Shown here: positions 1 through 11,827 of the stretch, piece after piece
Layout of the letters: each line of letters starts with the position of its first letter
How positions within the stretch are numbered: the first letter of the stretch is position 1
Assembly: GCA_001179505.1 (NCBI GenBank)
Contig: CDMY01000390.1
Span: 17,627-81,626, forward strand
Length of the DNA: 64,000 nt
Source: Vitrella brassicaformis
Lineage: Eukaryota; Sar; Vitrellaceae
Direction: 5' to 3'
The notes under the pieces: model-generated
The model's database searches: none
The model's input: the letters and a program-made list of their open reading frames with translations, nothing else
What the model was told of the DNA's origin: nothing
Program-made: the position numbers and the translations under genes

Positions 1-64
1 AAGGGTCTCGGCGCTTCGGTGGGAATGAGCCGCCTCATGAGCAGCCAATGCGGCTGTCTGCCTT

Positions 65-3000
65 ATGCACCTTCATGATGAGCATTGCGTGAGTGTGAGA
101 CTTCTCCGAGTAACAGACCGAGATGATTTAACCAGTAACCACAGAATTCCAAAACTGGGCACAGATCAGCATGCAACGCCCTGCTCTCGAGATTGCGAAA
201 CACACAAAAAAGCGTCCTTCCACTCAAGCTCGCCATTCTAAGCTTGCAGATGAGGCACGAGTCAATCTCCCAGGCAAAGGGGAGAATCATCCACTGTGTA
301 TGCCAAGCAAGCATATCAGGTGTTTCATATGATTGTTCCGCCGCTTACAATTGAAAACCAAGTCCTTCGGGCCACGCAGGTGAGATGCGGCTGAAAAAGG
401 GATGGAAATCACGTGTGATTGTGTGTTTGTGCGCAGCCGAGAGTCACCGAGGACGACCTTGGGCTGTTCTTGGCAGCTGTGGAAAGGGAGGTCCATATAG
501 AGGCTGTGTGGCTTGAGGGCCTACTCCTGTCAGATGACGCGCTCAAGTATGATGAGAGAGAAAGAGTCAACCGTCTCCCAATCAATGGCCGCTTCATGTT
601 TGGTCCATCTCCATCCATCAGGATCTTGGTCCCCGTCTTCCTGCGGACAGTGGCCTTCGCCCTTCCCTCCTCCGGCCTCGTGGTGCAGACGCCTTCCCTG
701 CAGGGCCCCGGCCTGCGGGAGATCAACCTCTCCACCAACAGAATGTCAGACAGCGCCGCACTCATCCTCGCTGAATGCATCGCACGACTGCCCGCACTCA
801 CACGACTTGACGTCAGGTACAAACGCGGAAGAGGAGAAGAGAGAGAAGAACACTGCGTGAACGGAGGTCGATCTATCTGTGTGTGCAGCAATAACTGGAT
901 CGGTCCTGAGGGCGGGATTCCACTGGCCAAGGCCTTCTTCCCCGACTACACGTCTTCCCCGACGAGGCGGCGGTGTGACGCACGGTTGGACGGGGACGGA
1001 CAGCAGACGGAGACCTTCTGGCTCGACCTGAGTGACAACTATGTTGGACCAGAGACCTGCTTCGCTGTCGCTGAGGTGAGAGTGGCGAAGCTAGAGCTTC
1101 CTGTGGGTGTCTGAATCGAAGATTGTGCCGATGTTGTCATTTAGACCATCAAGTGCAATCGGTGCCATGCTCAAGTGGGTCTGCGGAACGTCCGTTGTGA
1201 CCCGGCGGGATCTATGGCGATCGCGGCCTGCCTCGACTTCCTCCACAGCATCGACCTTTCGTCAAACCTGCTCATCCTGCCTGACCTATGCGCCATTGAG
1301 GCCGTCTGCCACCTGCTCAAGCTCGGCAGCACCCCGTCACCCACCGCCGACATGCCCCGCAACAACCTGAAGCAGCTGCACTTGTCCTTTTTGTTCGACA
1401 TCTATGGCAGCAAGGCGCCTTCGCGCATCAAGACAAGGTCGCCCATATCGCCCCCGTTCCCTCCCCTCCTGCGGCCACGTGCCGGCGTATCGCCCGTAAA
1501 CGACACGCCTATCACCATCGTCTCACGATCGCCGGCGAAGCCTTCACTCGAGCGGTCGTCCGACAGTCCACCCGCTCCCCTCTCGTCGCCCCTCGCCAAG
1601 AGCGCCCCCTCCCCACAGTTGAATGCCGTGTCGCCGGCCAGTGACAGCAGAGGGGACGGCAGACCACGGAAGGCAGCCGGGAGGGTCGGCAGGCGGACCA
1701 GACGGAGGTCTGACGGGGAGGGTATCGGGGGCGGCAAGGGCGTCTATCGAGTGATGCGGCGGGCGCGGACAGGATCGGTCAGGTCGGGCTCGCCAGCGTC
1801 GGTGGGGTCAAATGGGAGGAGCTCCGACGACTTCTACCTCTTCTGTCCGCTGACATTGGACGACCGACAAGCTCTCGCCGATCGGTCGCTGGGCATGATT
1901 GCTGAGGTCAGCAGAGGGCCACAGGGGAGGGAGCCATTGCGATTGCTGTGTACCCTTGATGCAGGCACTGAGTTCCGGGGCCGCAAGGGACCTGTGGGCA
2001 TTCTCCTTCGCCGGTAAGGCGACATTTATCAGCAGCGATAGCACTCCGTTTCACTCCCTGCTGTTGATGTTCATTGTCAGGCAATGAGGTGACTGATGTG
2101 GGTTGCGAGGCGTGGGTACGTGGCATCCAACTGGCCATCGAGGGGGGCGTACCACCGCCCCCGATCGAGGAGCTCGACCTGTCGTTCAACCACCTCACCC
2201 AGACAGACATTCTCACCGAGCATGTCGTCTGCAAACTGCCTCTCAGGTACTGGGCGAGAAGAACCAGACAAGGGACCATTTGTCGAGAGACAATCCATTA
2301 TGCTGTGTGTCTGCGTTGCTGTGTGTGCAGGGTGCTGGATCTTGCGGGCAACAACATCACGGACGCCGCTGGTGCCACACTCATACAGGGCATCCGCCAC
2401 CAGCATCCCCCCACTCTCCGCCATCTCAATCTGTCACACAACCCCGTGTCGGACAAGACGGCAGAGGCGCTCGCGGAGCTCCTTGTGTCCCACGATGACA
2501 CTGGCGGCACTCCACACCCCTCCCCATCAGCAGCAGACATCTCCCCCTCGTCTGACGCATCTCGGCGGTCCATGAGACGCAGATTCGAGGACGAATCGCC
2601 CACCCCCACCACCAGCAGCCAGCCGTCACTCAGGGCACAACCGCAGCAGCAGCAGCAGCAGCCGCAGCAGCGGAGGAGCCCCTTTTCTCTGCGGAAGGGC
2701 CGTTCTTGGGTTTGCGTCGATCCTGAGGAGCGGGCGAGTGATGGAGAGGCCCTTCGGGGCGGCCGCATGGGGGCCGTCAACCTGTCCTACACGCTGATCG
2801 GCGACAGTGGAGCCTTCTCACTCGCACACGCTATCGCAGCGTCTCCTGATGGACCACTGGCTCTGTTGGACCTCAGCGGCACCGCCATCGACCAATCGGG
2901 CTCACGGGCCGTCCGCGAGGCACTCGAGAAGCGCCAGGCCACCCCGCAGCACCGACAGACCGATGCTCAGCCGGCTGCTCCGCTCGTCCCTCTGGTGAAG

Positions 3001-3606
3001 GGCCTTCCCCCTGTCGCCATCTTCCTGCCCGAGTGTGAGGGCGACGGCAACCTGATGGCCGAGACAGACGAGGTGCCGCTGGGCAGCGACGGGCCGCCAA
3101 TCGACGATGGGTACTACGACAGTGAGGGCGTGCAGTACTCCGACCCCGACTCGCCCCTGAGCCCGGCGGCCAGGGGCGACCCCACCTGGTGGTATGAGGA
3201 AGACCTGCCCGACGATGATGGCTACTACACCTGGATGAGCGGCGGGGTCGTCACCGGGTTGGACAGCAGGCCAGCAGCAGCAGCAGCAGCTGCAGCGGCA
3301 GCGGCAAATGAGGGCAAGATGGTTCACCGGATACCCGACACCAGCAGCGAGGGCTCGCCTGGTGGTTCTGCGTCCCGCCAGCCTGTGGAGTATGCCATCC
3401 ACACACAGCGGGACTTGAAACTGGCGCCGAGGGAGGGGGCGAAGGACGCAGAGGGAGGGGGAGGGGGTAAGGGTGATAAGGGTGTGATGGTTGTTGCTCT
3501 GAGCAACAACTCGATGCGTTCGAGCGACGAGAGCGACAGTGGGGATAATGGCCAGGTAGAGGGCCCTTTCCTCAAGCTGCCACCTCCCCCAGATGTCTAC
3601 AGTTAG
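65..3606 (+). CDS. Leucine-rich-repeat (ribonuclease-inhibitor type) protein
   Basis: Nine exons join in phase to 942 codons plus stop: 65-88, 320-379, 437-546, 622-816, 889-1075, 1145-1906, 1965-2013, 2081-2246 and 2331-3606. The start ATG at 65 follows an in-frame TGA at 38. Repeats of the RNI/NLRC3 type are visible as LREINLSTNRMSDSAALIL, LDVSNNWIGPEG, WLDLSDNYVGPE, HSIDLSSN, ELDLSFNHLT, VLDLAGNNITDAAGA, HLNLSHNPVSDKTAEAL, AVNLSYTLIGDSGA and LLDLSGTAID. The repeats are split by long disordered stretches: Ser/Pro/Arg-rich at 1400-1850, Gln-rich at 2640-2670 and an acidic, Ala- and Gly-rich tail from 3050. No NACHT, kinase or membrane segment is seen, so a protein-binding scaffold is the most that can be inferred. 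The 24-nt first exon is short but phase-compatible. Confidence 0.8.
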
Positions 3607-4067
3607 CTACCGGCTGCTGCGTAATTAGATAGAAGGACATGACGGGTGGGGGGGCAGTGCAGACAGACACTTGAGACAAGTGAGAGATATTTTCTGCATG
3701 CCGTAAATACCACACTTGTTGCTGCAGCTAGACGGCTGGTGAGGGGGAGTGGGGGGTGGGGTGCGGTGTGGTGTTGCTCCTGTCCTAGTGTAAATACCTG
3801 CCTGCATCCATTCATGGGTTCATGTGAGTTCTGTTGCCCTCTCGTTTCGACATTGCAACAATGGCGTGAGAGACGCGCTGTGGTCATTTGTTATTCTGTG
3901 GACGACAGTCGGTCATTTTGAGCGTTAATGAGTCATTTGAGGCATGCAATGCATTCAATCGTTCGTCGCAACACTTCAAGTGGTGGCCACCCTCCCCTCC
4001 CCTGCTCTCCGTCCTTCTCATCCATACGAAAGTGTCCATTTCCACGTTGTACCACAGTCATGTATCG

Positions 4068-4156
4068 GTGGAAGGGTCGGGGATTCAGTCATGTGTCTGG
4101 CAGACAAGCGAGAGCGAATCCATCCAGACACATGACTGAATCCCCGACCCTTCCAC
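4068..4156. repeat. Perfect 33-bp inverted repeat with 23-nt loop
   Basis: The left arm at 4068-4100 and the right arm at 4124-4156 are exact reverse complements; the arm begins gtggaagggtcggggattca. The loop is 4101-4123. Transcription in either direction would give a long uninterrupted hairpin. No coding gene overlaps it. Confidence 0.9.
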
Positions 4157-4550
4157 AGAGGCAGGATCTGCACTGGTCGTTGCATACACAGATTCATGTA
4201 CGACAAAAGAAAGACACACAGACACCATCATCCCCCCGTTGCTCTCTCTTGGTGACAGCAGCATGCGTGGCAGCTCTCCATTGAAAGGCAACATCAATTA
4301 TAACACGGGCACTACAAAAGCCATCCAATGATGATCGATCATCAGCGCGTGAGGGACAGACAGGTCAAAACCAACGTACAGTCCAAGTGCGAAGTCGGCT
4401 GCAATGCATGCATGCGCATAGAGAGGCGTATGGAAAGCAAAACTGTCACCCGGGCGTACAGAGAGAGATGTGTGGGCTGCAGAAGGGAGATGCTGTACAA
4501 ATATGGGTTGGTAAGGGAGAAGAGTGATCAGTGAGACACACAGACACAAA

Positions 4551-4575
4551 GACAGACAGACAGACAGACAGACAG
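4551..4575. repeat. (ACAG)n tetranucleotide tract
   Basis: Six uninterrupted copies of the unit are followed by a second shorter tract near 4638-4660. The same unit recurs in introns of the J-domain cluster. Confidence 0.9.
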
Positions 4576-5516
4576 GTGTGTCGTTGAGCGCGGCGAGGAG
4601 AAGATGGCTGGTTGACTCGCTGACAGGCAGACAGGAAGACAGACAGACAGACAGACAGGCAGGGAGGGAGGGAGGAGGGGAGGGAGCTAGAACAAACGCT
4701 ATGGTACACACACATCAACACCCACATCCACACAGATGGACAGACATTGAGCATACAAGATGACGCGCCTGATGTGCGTCCCTCTCCTGTCTACCAAAAG
4801 CCCCCTGACTGCTCTCACTAATCAATCTCATCTCGCACCGTGCTCACTCTAGCCACCTGTACATTCAGCGCACGCACGGTGTGATGCACACACACACACA
4901 CACACACCATCATATGCAGTGACATACATATACACGCGACAGCAACCACACACACCCCGAGAAAACGTCACACACGACAAAACTGTGCCCCGTACACCCA
5001 CTACTGCACATGCGTCTGTCGCGTCTGTTGTGCGGCTCTCTGTGTGCCTACTCATCATCTGTCTGGCTATCTGTCTCTGTGTCGGTCGGTCGCCATCAAC
5101 GCATCTCATATGCACAGCGAAAACTGATGCAGAGGGGACGAGAGACCGGACCACAAGGAAGCGAAACGAGAGAGAACGACTGCACAGCAACGGTATCATG
5201 ATACAACCACAACGCAACACGATCGATGGACTAACTGAATTACCGCCAATTGATGATTGATGAGATAAACAAAAAGAACTCGCCTGCCTCGCCGCGCCCT
5301 TGTGGCAGACGGGGTGGCCTCCTCTGTCCTCCTTCCTTTCCTCTCAGCGCCTTGTCTGCCTCCCCTCACCTGACTTACACTAACTCTCCATTCTCCATTC
5401 TCAGACGAACGTTCCAAACAACACCACTCTCTGTCCCTCCATCCATCTCTCTATCTAGCTAGCTATGACACACTGGATACCCCTCCACACACACCGCCCG
5501 TCCGTGCATGTGTGTC

Positions 5517-7198
5517 TCACATGCACCCCTCGCCGTCCCGCCCTTGCCCGTCAGAAGCGTACGCCTCAGACACACCCGGCGGCGGCCGCACATCCCTCGT
5601 CGGGCACGCCCCTCCCCTCTGCCGACCCGCACTATCGCTGCCGTCCCTCGAGCGGATGAGGGCTCTCAGCTGCGACCTCTCCAGCTCAATGGGCATCCCG
5701 CTGGCTCTCGCTAGGGCCGGCGATACATAGGGGGCTGGTGGCGGTGGGCGAGTGGCGGCCAGTGTGGCCGTCACCATCGATGGGGGCGTGTAGGGGCTGC
5801 CTGGAGGGGTGGCGCTTTGCTGCGGTTTCTTGCTGCGTGTGGCGGGTTTGGCCGCGTAGACTGGCGAGAGGGGGTATCGGGAGAGGCGCATCTGCTCGCG
5901 TATGAGTTCTTGCCGGAGTGCTTTGCGTTGGTAGCCGCGGAGGAGTCGCCGGATGTCCTCCATGTCAGGGGATGATGACGAAGCATCACCGCCCTTGCTG
6001 CTGCCGCTACCGCTACTGGCCTGCAAACAAGACAACCAGTGCCCATTGCTGTCTCTCTCGCAGGCCGTGTGTTTGTTCAGCTCACCAGCACTGGCTTGTT
6101 GGTGTTTTGCAAGGCGCTGGGTGTGCTGAGGAAAGGCGCCCTGGCGAGGTCGTTATCGAGGTCATTCTTGAAGAGCCCCATGGCTATTCTGAACTTGAGT
6201 CGCGTCCAATAGCCCCACCAGCTGGGCAGACCGCTCGAGTCTGACAGGCGGCTCTCGAGAGACCTGATCGATTCATTGTCACGCACACAGACAGATGCCA
6301 TGTGCTGGGTATGTCGGTCGTTGTGTGTGTGTGTGTGTCCCTCCCTCCCTCCCTCCCTCCCTCACTTGTATAGTATTTCGTCTGCGTTGTGTATGCACCG
6401 GAAGTACTGCTCATCGACCCCCTTCATGTCAAACAGAAACGGGGGCAGCAGATACCTGAACACACAGATAGATCGATGTGTATCGGTTTTTCCGTTGCTG
6501 CATCGGTCGTGTCGTGTCGATGGATCGGACCTGCCGGCGATGGTGATTGATGCCGGCGCGGCCCTCTTCTTCTTGTTCTGCAGGTAGAGCTCGCAGGTAC
6601 AGTAGTTGACGTCATGCTGCATGCACGTACGGTCCACTGGACAAACACACACACACACAGAGGCCATCCACTGCACAATCTCATGAAAACACCCTCGCCG
6701 TCCGTCCCCTCACCTCCATCGACCGGTATCGCGTCATCTCGCCTCGGCCGACACTGGGTCGCTACACACCAACCACGAGAAACACACGTGCATCCCCCTG
6801 TCTGCCTGCCTGCCTGCCTTGATGTCCTCACCGACGGAGAGTTCCTTGGTAGGTCCACAGTAGGTGCCATATCTGTTGAGCGAGTTGATGACCCGCTGTG
6901 TGCGCCTCTCAGACACCTCGGGGGCGTCAGGCCGGGCCGCCTCCTGCACCTCTCGCCCTGGGAAGCTCTCGGGCAGTGTGCTCACACTCAGGATGCGGGG
7001 CACGCCGGAGGCCGGGGCTGAGGGGTCGGCTGACGCCACGTGTGCTATAACAGGGGGAGGGGGGGCTTGGGCATACCACGCGTGTGGGACGAGGGGCTGC
7101 AGAAAGCTGCTGCTCCTGCTGGATGTGACAGACGCGGGAAGGGCAGTTTGAGTGCAGAGAAGGACAGTGGTGAGGGGCAGGAGGGCATGGCAGCACAT
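5517..7198 (-). CDS. Secreted phospholipase A2-like protein
   Basis: Six exons sum exactly to 431 codons: 7198-6832, 6761-6714, 6636-6531, 6455-6366, 6263-6086 and 6020-5517. The protein starts with a signal peptide (MCCHALLPLTTVLLCTQ). After a Pro/Ala-rich stretch it has NRYGTYCGPTKE, resembling the calcium-binding loop of secreted PLA2, then PVDGVDRTCMQHDVNYC, the active-site helix with the His-Asp pair, then further Cys. This domain would hydrolyse the sn-2 ester of phospholipids outside the cell or in the secretory system. After the domain comes a hydrophilic tail of about 160 residues, Ser-, Arg- and Pro-rich, that typical secreted PLA2s lack. The calcium loop reads YCGPT where classic enzymes have YCGxG, so activity is uncertain. 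Both HD-flanking exons join only through the phases listed. Confidence 0.72.
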
Positions 7199-7329
7199 CT
7201 GGTCCGTGTCTGATGACAGATCCTCCTCCCGCGATGCGAATGTGAGCTAAGAGTTGCAGGGGTTCTGTGCGAAAGAGCCGCATTGAGACCCAATTGTCGT
7301 TGATCCTCTCCACATTGCAGCCCAGACGT

Positions 7330-8250
7330 ATCCCTCAAGCCAGATCTGCGCTATGGATGCAGCTGAGGGTGGGCTCCCCGCATGTATACAGCCCGGCAGC
7401 TGCACTGGCGGCAGCCGGTGGGCAGATGCGGAAGCCCATCGTTGACGTGGCATGAGAGCTCAGAGCGGGAGGATACAGGCGGCGGCAAGAAGCAGCGGGT
7501 GGACAAGCACAAGAAGAAGGTGAAGGCCGACAACAAGGGCGGCGGCAGGGCCTTGAGGGAGGAATCGGACGACGAAGGCCATCCATTGGATGCCGATGGA
7601 GGGATGGATGGATGGATGGTGGTTTTATTGTTTGTCTATTGATATCTCTCTCTCTCCGTTCCCTGATGGGTCAGGTCAAGTCACGTCTGGAGGAGTTGCC
7701 TGAGGGCCTGTGGATGGCCAACGGTGTAGGTATGGGCGCCATGCTGGGGACCGCATGTACAAGATGCCATCCCTGAGTGGCTTGGGTGTGGTGGACGTCA
7801 CCATGCAGGGGGCTCCCCGCTGGCTCACTCAGAACAAGAAGGGCATCAAGTCGCTACACATCATCTGTGACAAGGTGAGCGACAAGAAGGGCAATCAACG
7901 TGCGGCTCGACAAACGATCTTCATTCTTCTCTCCTTGCAGGATGACCCATTCGGCCGAGGTCCTGCGAATCTCTACCAAGTGAGCAGCGCCCTCTAGTTA
8001 TCAGCAGGTGAGAGAAGACACACAGCCCCTCTCCCGCCATAGTGCCTGCACTTCAAGCCCTGTGTGAGCACGTCTCAGCCAAGAGCATCACGTCGCTGAC
8101 TGGCCGCATCGGAGGGTGAGGGCGACGAAGAGGGCAGACGGAACGATAGTGCTGCGACCCAGCCAGGCCATCAAGAGAGCCAAGAGAAACGAGGAGCAGA
8201 CGAACGAACGAAATGCGCTACCTACTTCTGCCTCTTCGGTCTTGATGGGC
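7330..8250 (+). pseudogene. Decayed third copy of the 8.6-15.2 kb gene family
   Basis: Pieces match the two neighbouring genes in order but not in one frame. Around 7390-7455 an Ala-rich stretch ends in RKPIVDVA then TGA, matching RKPSMDVGV of the gene at 11828. After a frame change 7480-7540 gives KKQRVDKHKKK, matching KKQRVDKKDK. At 7675-7740 KSRLEELPEGLWM matches the sister motif RSGLEELPEALWM. At 8145-8215 TIVLRPSQAIKRAKRNEEQ matches NVVLRPSQAKQKVKK near the end of the 11828 gene. Most of the middle is missing. Frame breaks and the internal deletion support a pseudogene; a residual short transcript cannot be excluded. Confidence 0.6.
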
Positions 8251-8583
8251 TTTTTACGAGGCAGGACATATTGTTGTACACTAACAGGTCCGACTGTTTT
8301 ATCCGAATCGGTCCTCACAGCGTTTTCTCTGCACCTTTGCGCCAATGCTGCATTTGTCTGTATTGGTCGCGCTGCTCGTACACGTCGCTTTGCTGCGTGT
8401 GTGTGGTTTTGCTGGGTGGCATCCGTGTGTGTGCATTTGTGCGGTGTTTGTGCATTAATTTGTCCATTCGTGTGCGTGTGGGACGGACGGACGGACGGAC
8501 GGATGGACCGACAGACAGACAAACCATTCAGCTGATCAAAACTGTCCTTCATCAGACACGCCGCGGGTGTGGGTGTCGGTCTG

Positions 8584-11500
8584 TCAATATAGCAATTGCG
8601 CTCCGGTGAGGATGGTCTTGCCCTCCCCGCCCGACACAGTGAGCCTCTTCTGGCTTGCCTCTCTGAGCAGAGTGATCAGCCCCTTGGGGCGTGGCTTGTA
8701 GGGCGACAGAACCACACACTTGAGGCGAGGGAAACTCTCAAAGACCGACACAACACACTCGGCAAACGACTGGAACAGACCCTTCTCTGCCGCATCAGTG
8801 AGAGAGGGGCCAGTGCGGCCGCAATAGCCATCCCAACGCAGTAACAGATGCATCTCGAGGCGAGACACACGACTTGCCATGACCTGCCTGCCTGCCTCCC
8901 TGTCCCCACCGTACACACGCCAACCGACAGCCAAATTCTGACTCTGGGGGGGATCATAGCTGAGCGTGGTGTAGTTGAAGCTAGGGGATGGAAAATCGAT
9001 CTCACTCTTGACGCACACAGTGACATCTCGCCTGCCTTGAGCACAGAGATGGGCCACACCGGCAGGCACGAGACACAGCGTAGCATTGGGATTGGCGGGA
9101 GTAAACAGCCCAAACGTGATATGGTCGATGGATTGAAGTCCACTCAGCACCTGCCCCGCCCCTCCCTCAAAGAACTCTGCCCCTCCCCTCTGCTTGACCC
9201 ACACAGACTTAACATTGGGGAACATCGCGCGAGGATCAGACGTTACGTACGAAGGCAGCACACCATCCCCATCATAGGCTGGCCCATCCCAGTCGATCGT
9301 GAGCTCATTCACACGTGGGAAAACGAGTGGACCGAGGTCGGGCACACCAGCACTCGCACGTGCTTTGAGTGTGACCCTGTCGGCCTGGGCGCAGCACATG
9401 TGGAGTGTGGGCAGCGCTGGGGCGACGGGTGGGGCCGCGCTGGTGAGCGGAAGGCGGAGTGCGAGGCCCTCTCTGCGCCGATACCCGTCGTAGGTGTGGT
9501 AGCTCTCAGTGGCGCCGTGTGAGAGGCAGGTGGTACGGAAACGATGCAGCGCCTAATATATGGGACAAAGACAGAAGACTCAGGACACCAATGGACCACC
9601 AAGCATGAATGGGTGCTCAGTCTGCCACTCACGCGGATGAGTTTGGTGTCTTTGATCGTATTGAGTCCCATCTCAACGTGACGAAGCGGCCCTCCGCCAT
9701 TGTCCGTGCCGATGACGTCGATGAGTTGTGCCGGATCGCCGCTGCCGCCTGCGAAACCCCAGTCGGGGTACGAGAAGTCCACCTGCCCAGTCAGGCTCCC
9801 CTGAGAGAGAAAAGAATGCATGGCAGAAGAAGTGTCTGTCTGTCTGTCTGTCAGTCTCTGTGGTGCTCTCGTGGTCGATTGTCATCTCACCGGATGCTGT
9901 GTATCTTATCGCACTCGCTACTTCACCGACATGCCGGTAGTTTGCGTAGACGCCGCCTTCGTGCACGACAGCCATTTCGTCACGCTGCATGGCACACAAG
10001 GCACCAAGTAGAGTCTTTACGGCCTTTGCTGCCCACTTTCCTGCTTGCCTCCCGTCGTACTGTGTCAGGGATGAAGTGCAGGGACGATAGGCCCGACGAC
10101 GCGTTGCGAACCAACGCCCTGGCGAACCCACTGACACCGACAATGCTCAGCTCCTTAAGTACGGGCAGGTCGTACTTGCGCCTGTGTGCGATGCTCTCCC
10201 ACACCGAGCCGACCGTCGCCTTGCGCAGCTTGGGGAACGCAGTGGGGCTCTCGTTGCTCAGCACCTCTGCGATGTTCTGCCCTCTCCGCTGCCGTGTGCC
10301 TTGGAGCTCGACGGTCTCGATGGTGGCCGCGAGCTGCTCAAGCAAAGTGACGAGCCGAGGGGTGGGGCGGTGATGCACATGCAGGGAGCGACACTGAGAC
10401 ACACGACCTGCAAATACGAAACAGGCATTTGAGAATGGACATGAGCGAGAGAGGGAGAGGGAAAGAGAAAGAGAGAGGGAGAGGGAGAAGGGAGAGAGAA
10501 AGAGAGAGATCTCACCGGGCAGTTTGGCTGCGGTGCGTTTGGTGGGGTTTGCGTAGATGTCGACGATGGGGTGTACAGCGGGCTGGCGGCTGAGGTGGCT
10601 GAAATGTGTGTTGATGGTGGAGAGGGATGTCATGAAGGTGTGGTAGCCGAGGTACGCGCCCAAGCCAAAGCCCTCCTCGGTCGTCATCCACAGCGCCTCA
10701 GGCAACTCCTCCAAACCAGACCTCACCTGACACGTCCACAGAACGCACAGAGAAATGATGAACCCACCCACCCTCGACGGAGCTCTTTGTGTGTATGCGC
10801 GTGTGTGTCGTGCCCACCTCATGTTGGTTGAGTTTGTCCATGGTCTTTAGGATGACGTCGAGCTTCTTGACACATGCTTCCACCTGCTGCTTGGCCGTCT
10901 TGTCCACGGTGGAGATCTGGATGTCCGCCTCGCACCTCACCATGGCCGTAAGCACACGGTAGTGGCGGTCAACCTCCTGAAAGCAGAAGGAGAGGCGGGA
11001 TGTCTATGGAACAAAGGTAGCTGTGTTGTGTGTGGCGGCTAACCTGCATGTGTTTCTGTTTGGCGAATGTGTTGGGGGCGGGGAGGGCAGCCTTCGCATC
11101 CAACATCTGCTGCGCCTGTGGAACAAACACAACACGCGGGAAAGATCACACAGTGGTATATGTACAGTCCTCGCCCTGTCGCCTCCACCCTCTGGTCCCT
11201 CATTTACTCACCTTAGCCTTTGCTTCGTTGACCATGTTGATCTGTGCCTGGAGTTGCTCTGCCACCTCGGCAAGAGCCGCCAACGCTTGCCCATGACCCA
11301 CCTCACCAACATCCTGGCAAAATGCATAAGACACGGCAAATACAGCAAATACCGTCCATTGTTTAGCCCATCGACTCGTTGTCTTTGGATCTGTGTCGAT
11401 GTCGTCCCGTGCGCACCTCCATCTCGACGTCGTCAGGCGTCAGTGGCTTTGTCCTGGCCTTCTTGACGTCCTTCCTCCCCTTGTTCTTCTTGTTCTTCGC

Positions 11501-11698
11501 CGCACGTCGGGCATGAGCATAGCCCTCCCACTCGGAGTTGTCGTCTGAATCCACGCTGCTCTCGGAGAACAAGGAGCGCCGCTTGCGATCACGACCACCA
11601 CCACCACCACCAACACCACCAGCAGCGGCAGCGGCGGCGGATGAGGCGGCCATGGCGGCCTTGCGAACGGGACGAGCCGGTCGGTCCTTGACGTCCAT
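8584..11698 (-). CDS. Unknown family protein, coiled-coil N-terminus and LRR-like C-terminus
   Basis: Clear exons: 11698-11417, 11313-11212, 11115-11044, 10976-10818, 10726-10516, 10407-10061, about 9984-9891, 9800-9633 and a last one ending at 8584. The N-terminus is basic with Ala/Gly runs. Next come short heptad-like exons (EVAEQLQAQINMVNEAKAK; KKLDVILKTMDKLNQ). The remainder holds irregular leucine-rich stretches such as FPKLRKATV, LPVLKELSIVGV, FPRVNELTIDW and FPRLKCVVLSPY, resembling degenerate LRRs. I do not recognise a named family and assign no function. The 9891/9800 junction does not join in phase by the splice sites I chose, so one boundary there is wrong or the copy is also damaged. 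It is divergent from its sister at 11828. Confidence 0.65.
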
Positions 11699-11827
11699 CG
11701 TGACAAAGGGGGAAAGAGAGGAAAGAAATTGGGTCGTTCCATTTACCTTTTGTTGGCCAGGATGTCGCGAGCTATTGTCCTATTTCTCGCGTTCTTCTCG
11801 CTCGTTCTTCTCGCTCCTTCGGCAGCG
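11699..11827. promoter_or_regulatory. Head-to-head intergenic region of two paralogues
   Basis: Only 129 bp separate the two start codons, so both promoters and 5' leaders must fit here or overlap the genes. An in-frame upstream ATG at 11762 would shrink the gap to 63 bp and add a hydrophobic leader (VLFLAFFSLVLLAP) to the plus gene. No core promoter motif could be singled out. Confidence 0.45.

Larger units (their letters stand above)
3607..5516. other. Intergenic region, no gene recognised
   Basis: This 1.9-kb stretch lies between the LRR stop and the end of the convergent phospholipase-like gene. It holds 3' untranslated sequence, a perfect inverted repeat at 4068-4156, ACAG and CA tracts, and only short open frames made of repeats. 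I see no splice-linked coding exons. Confidence 0.6.

Noticed and set aside
4298-4763. Cys/Leu/Val-rich short frames around 4300-4760 on both strands
   Set aside because: Encoded by ACAG/CTGT repeats; reading frames are repeat artefacts.
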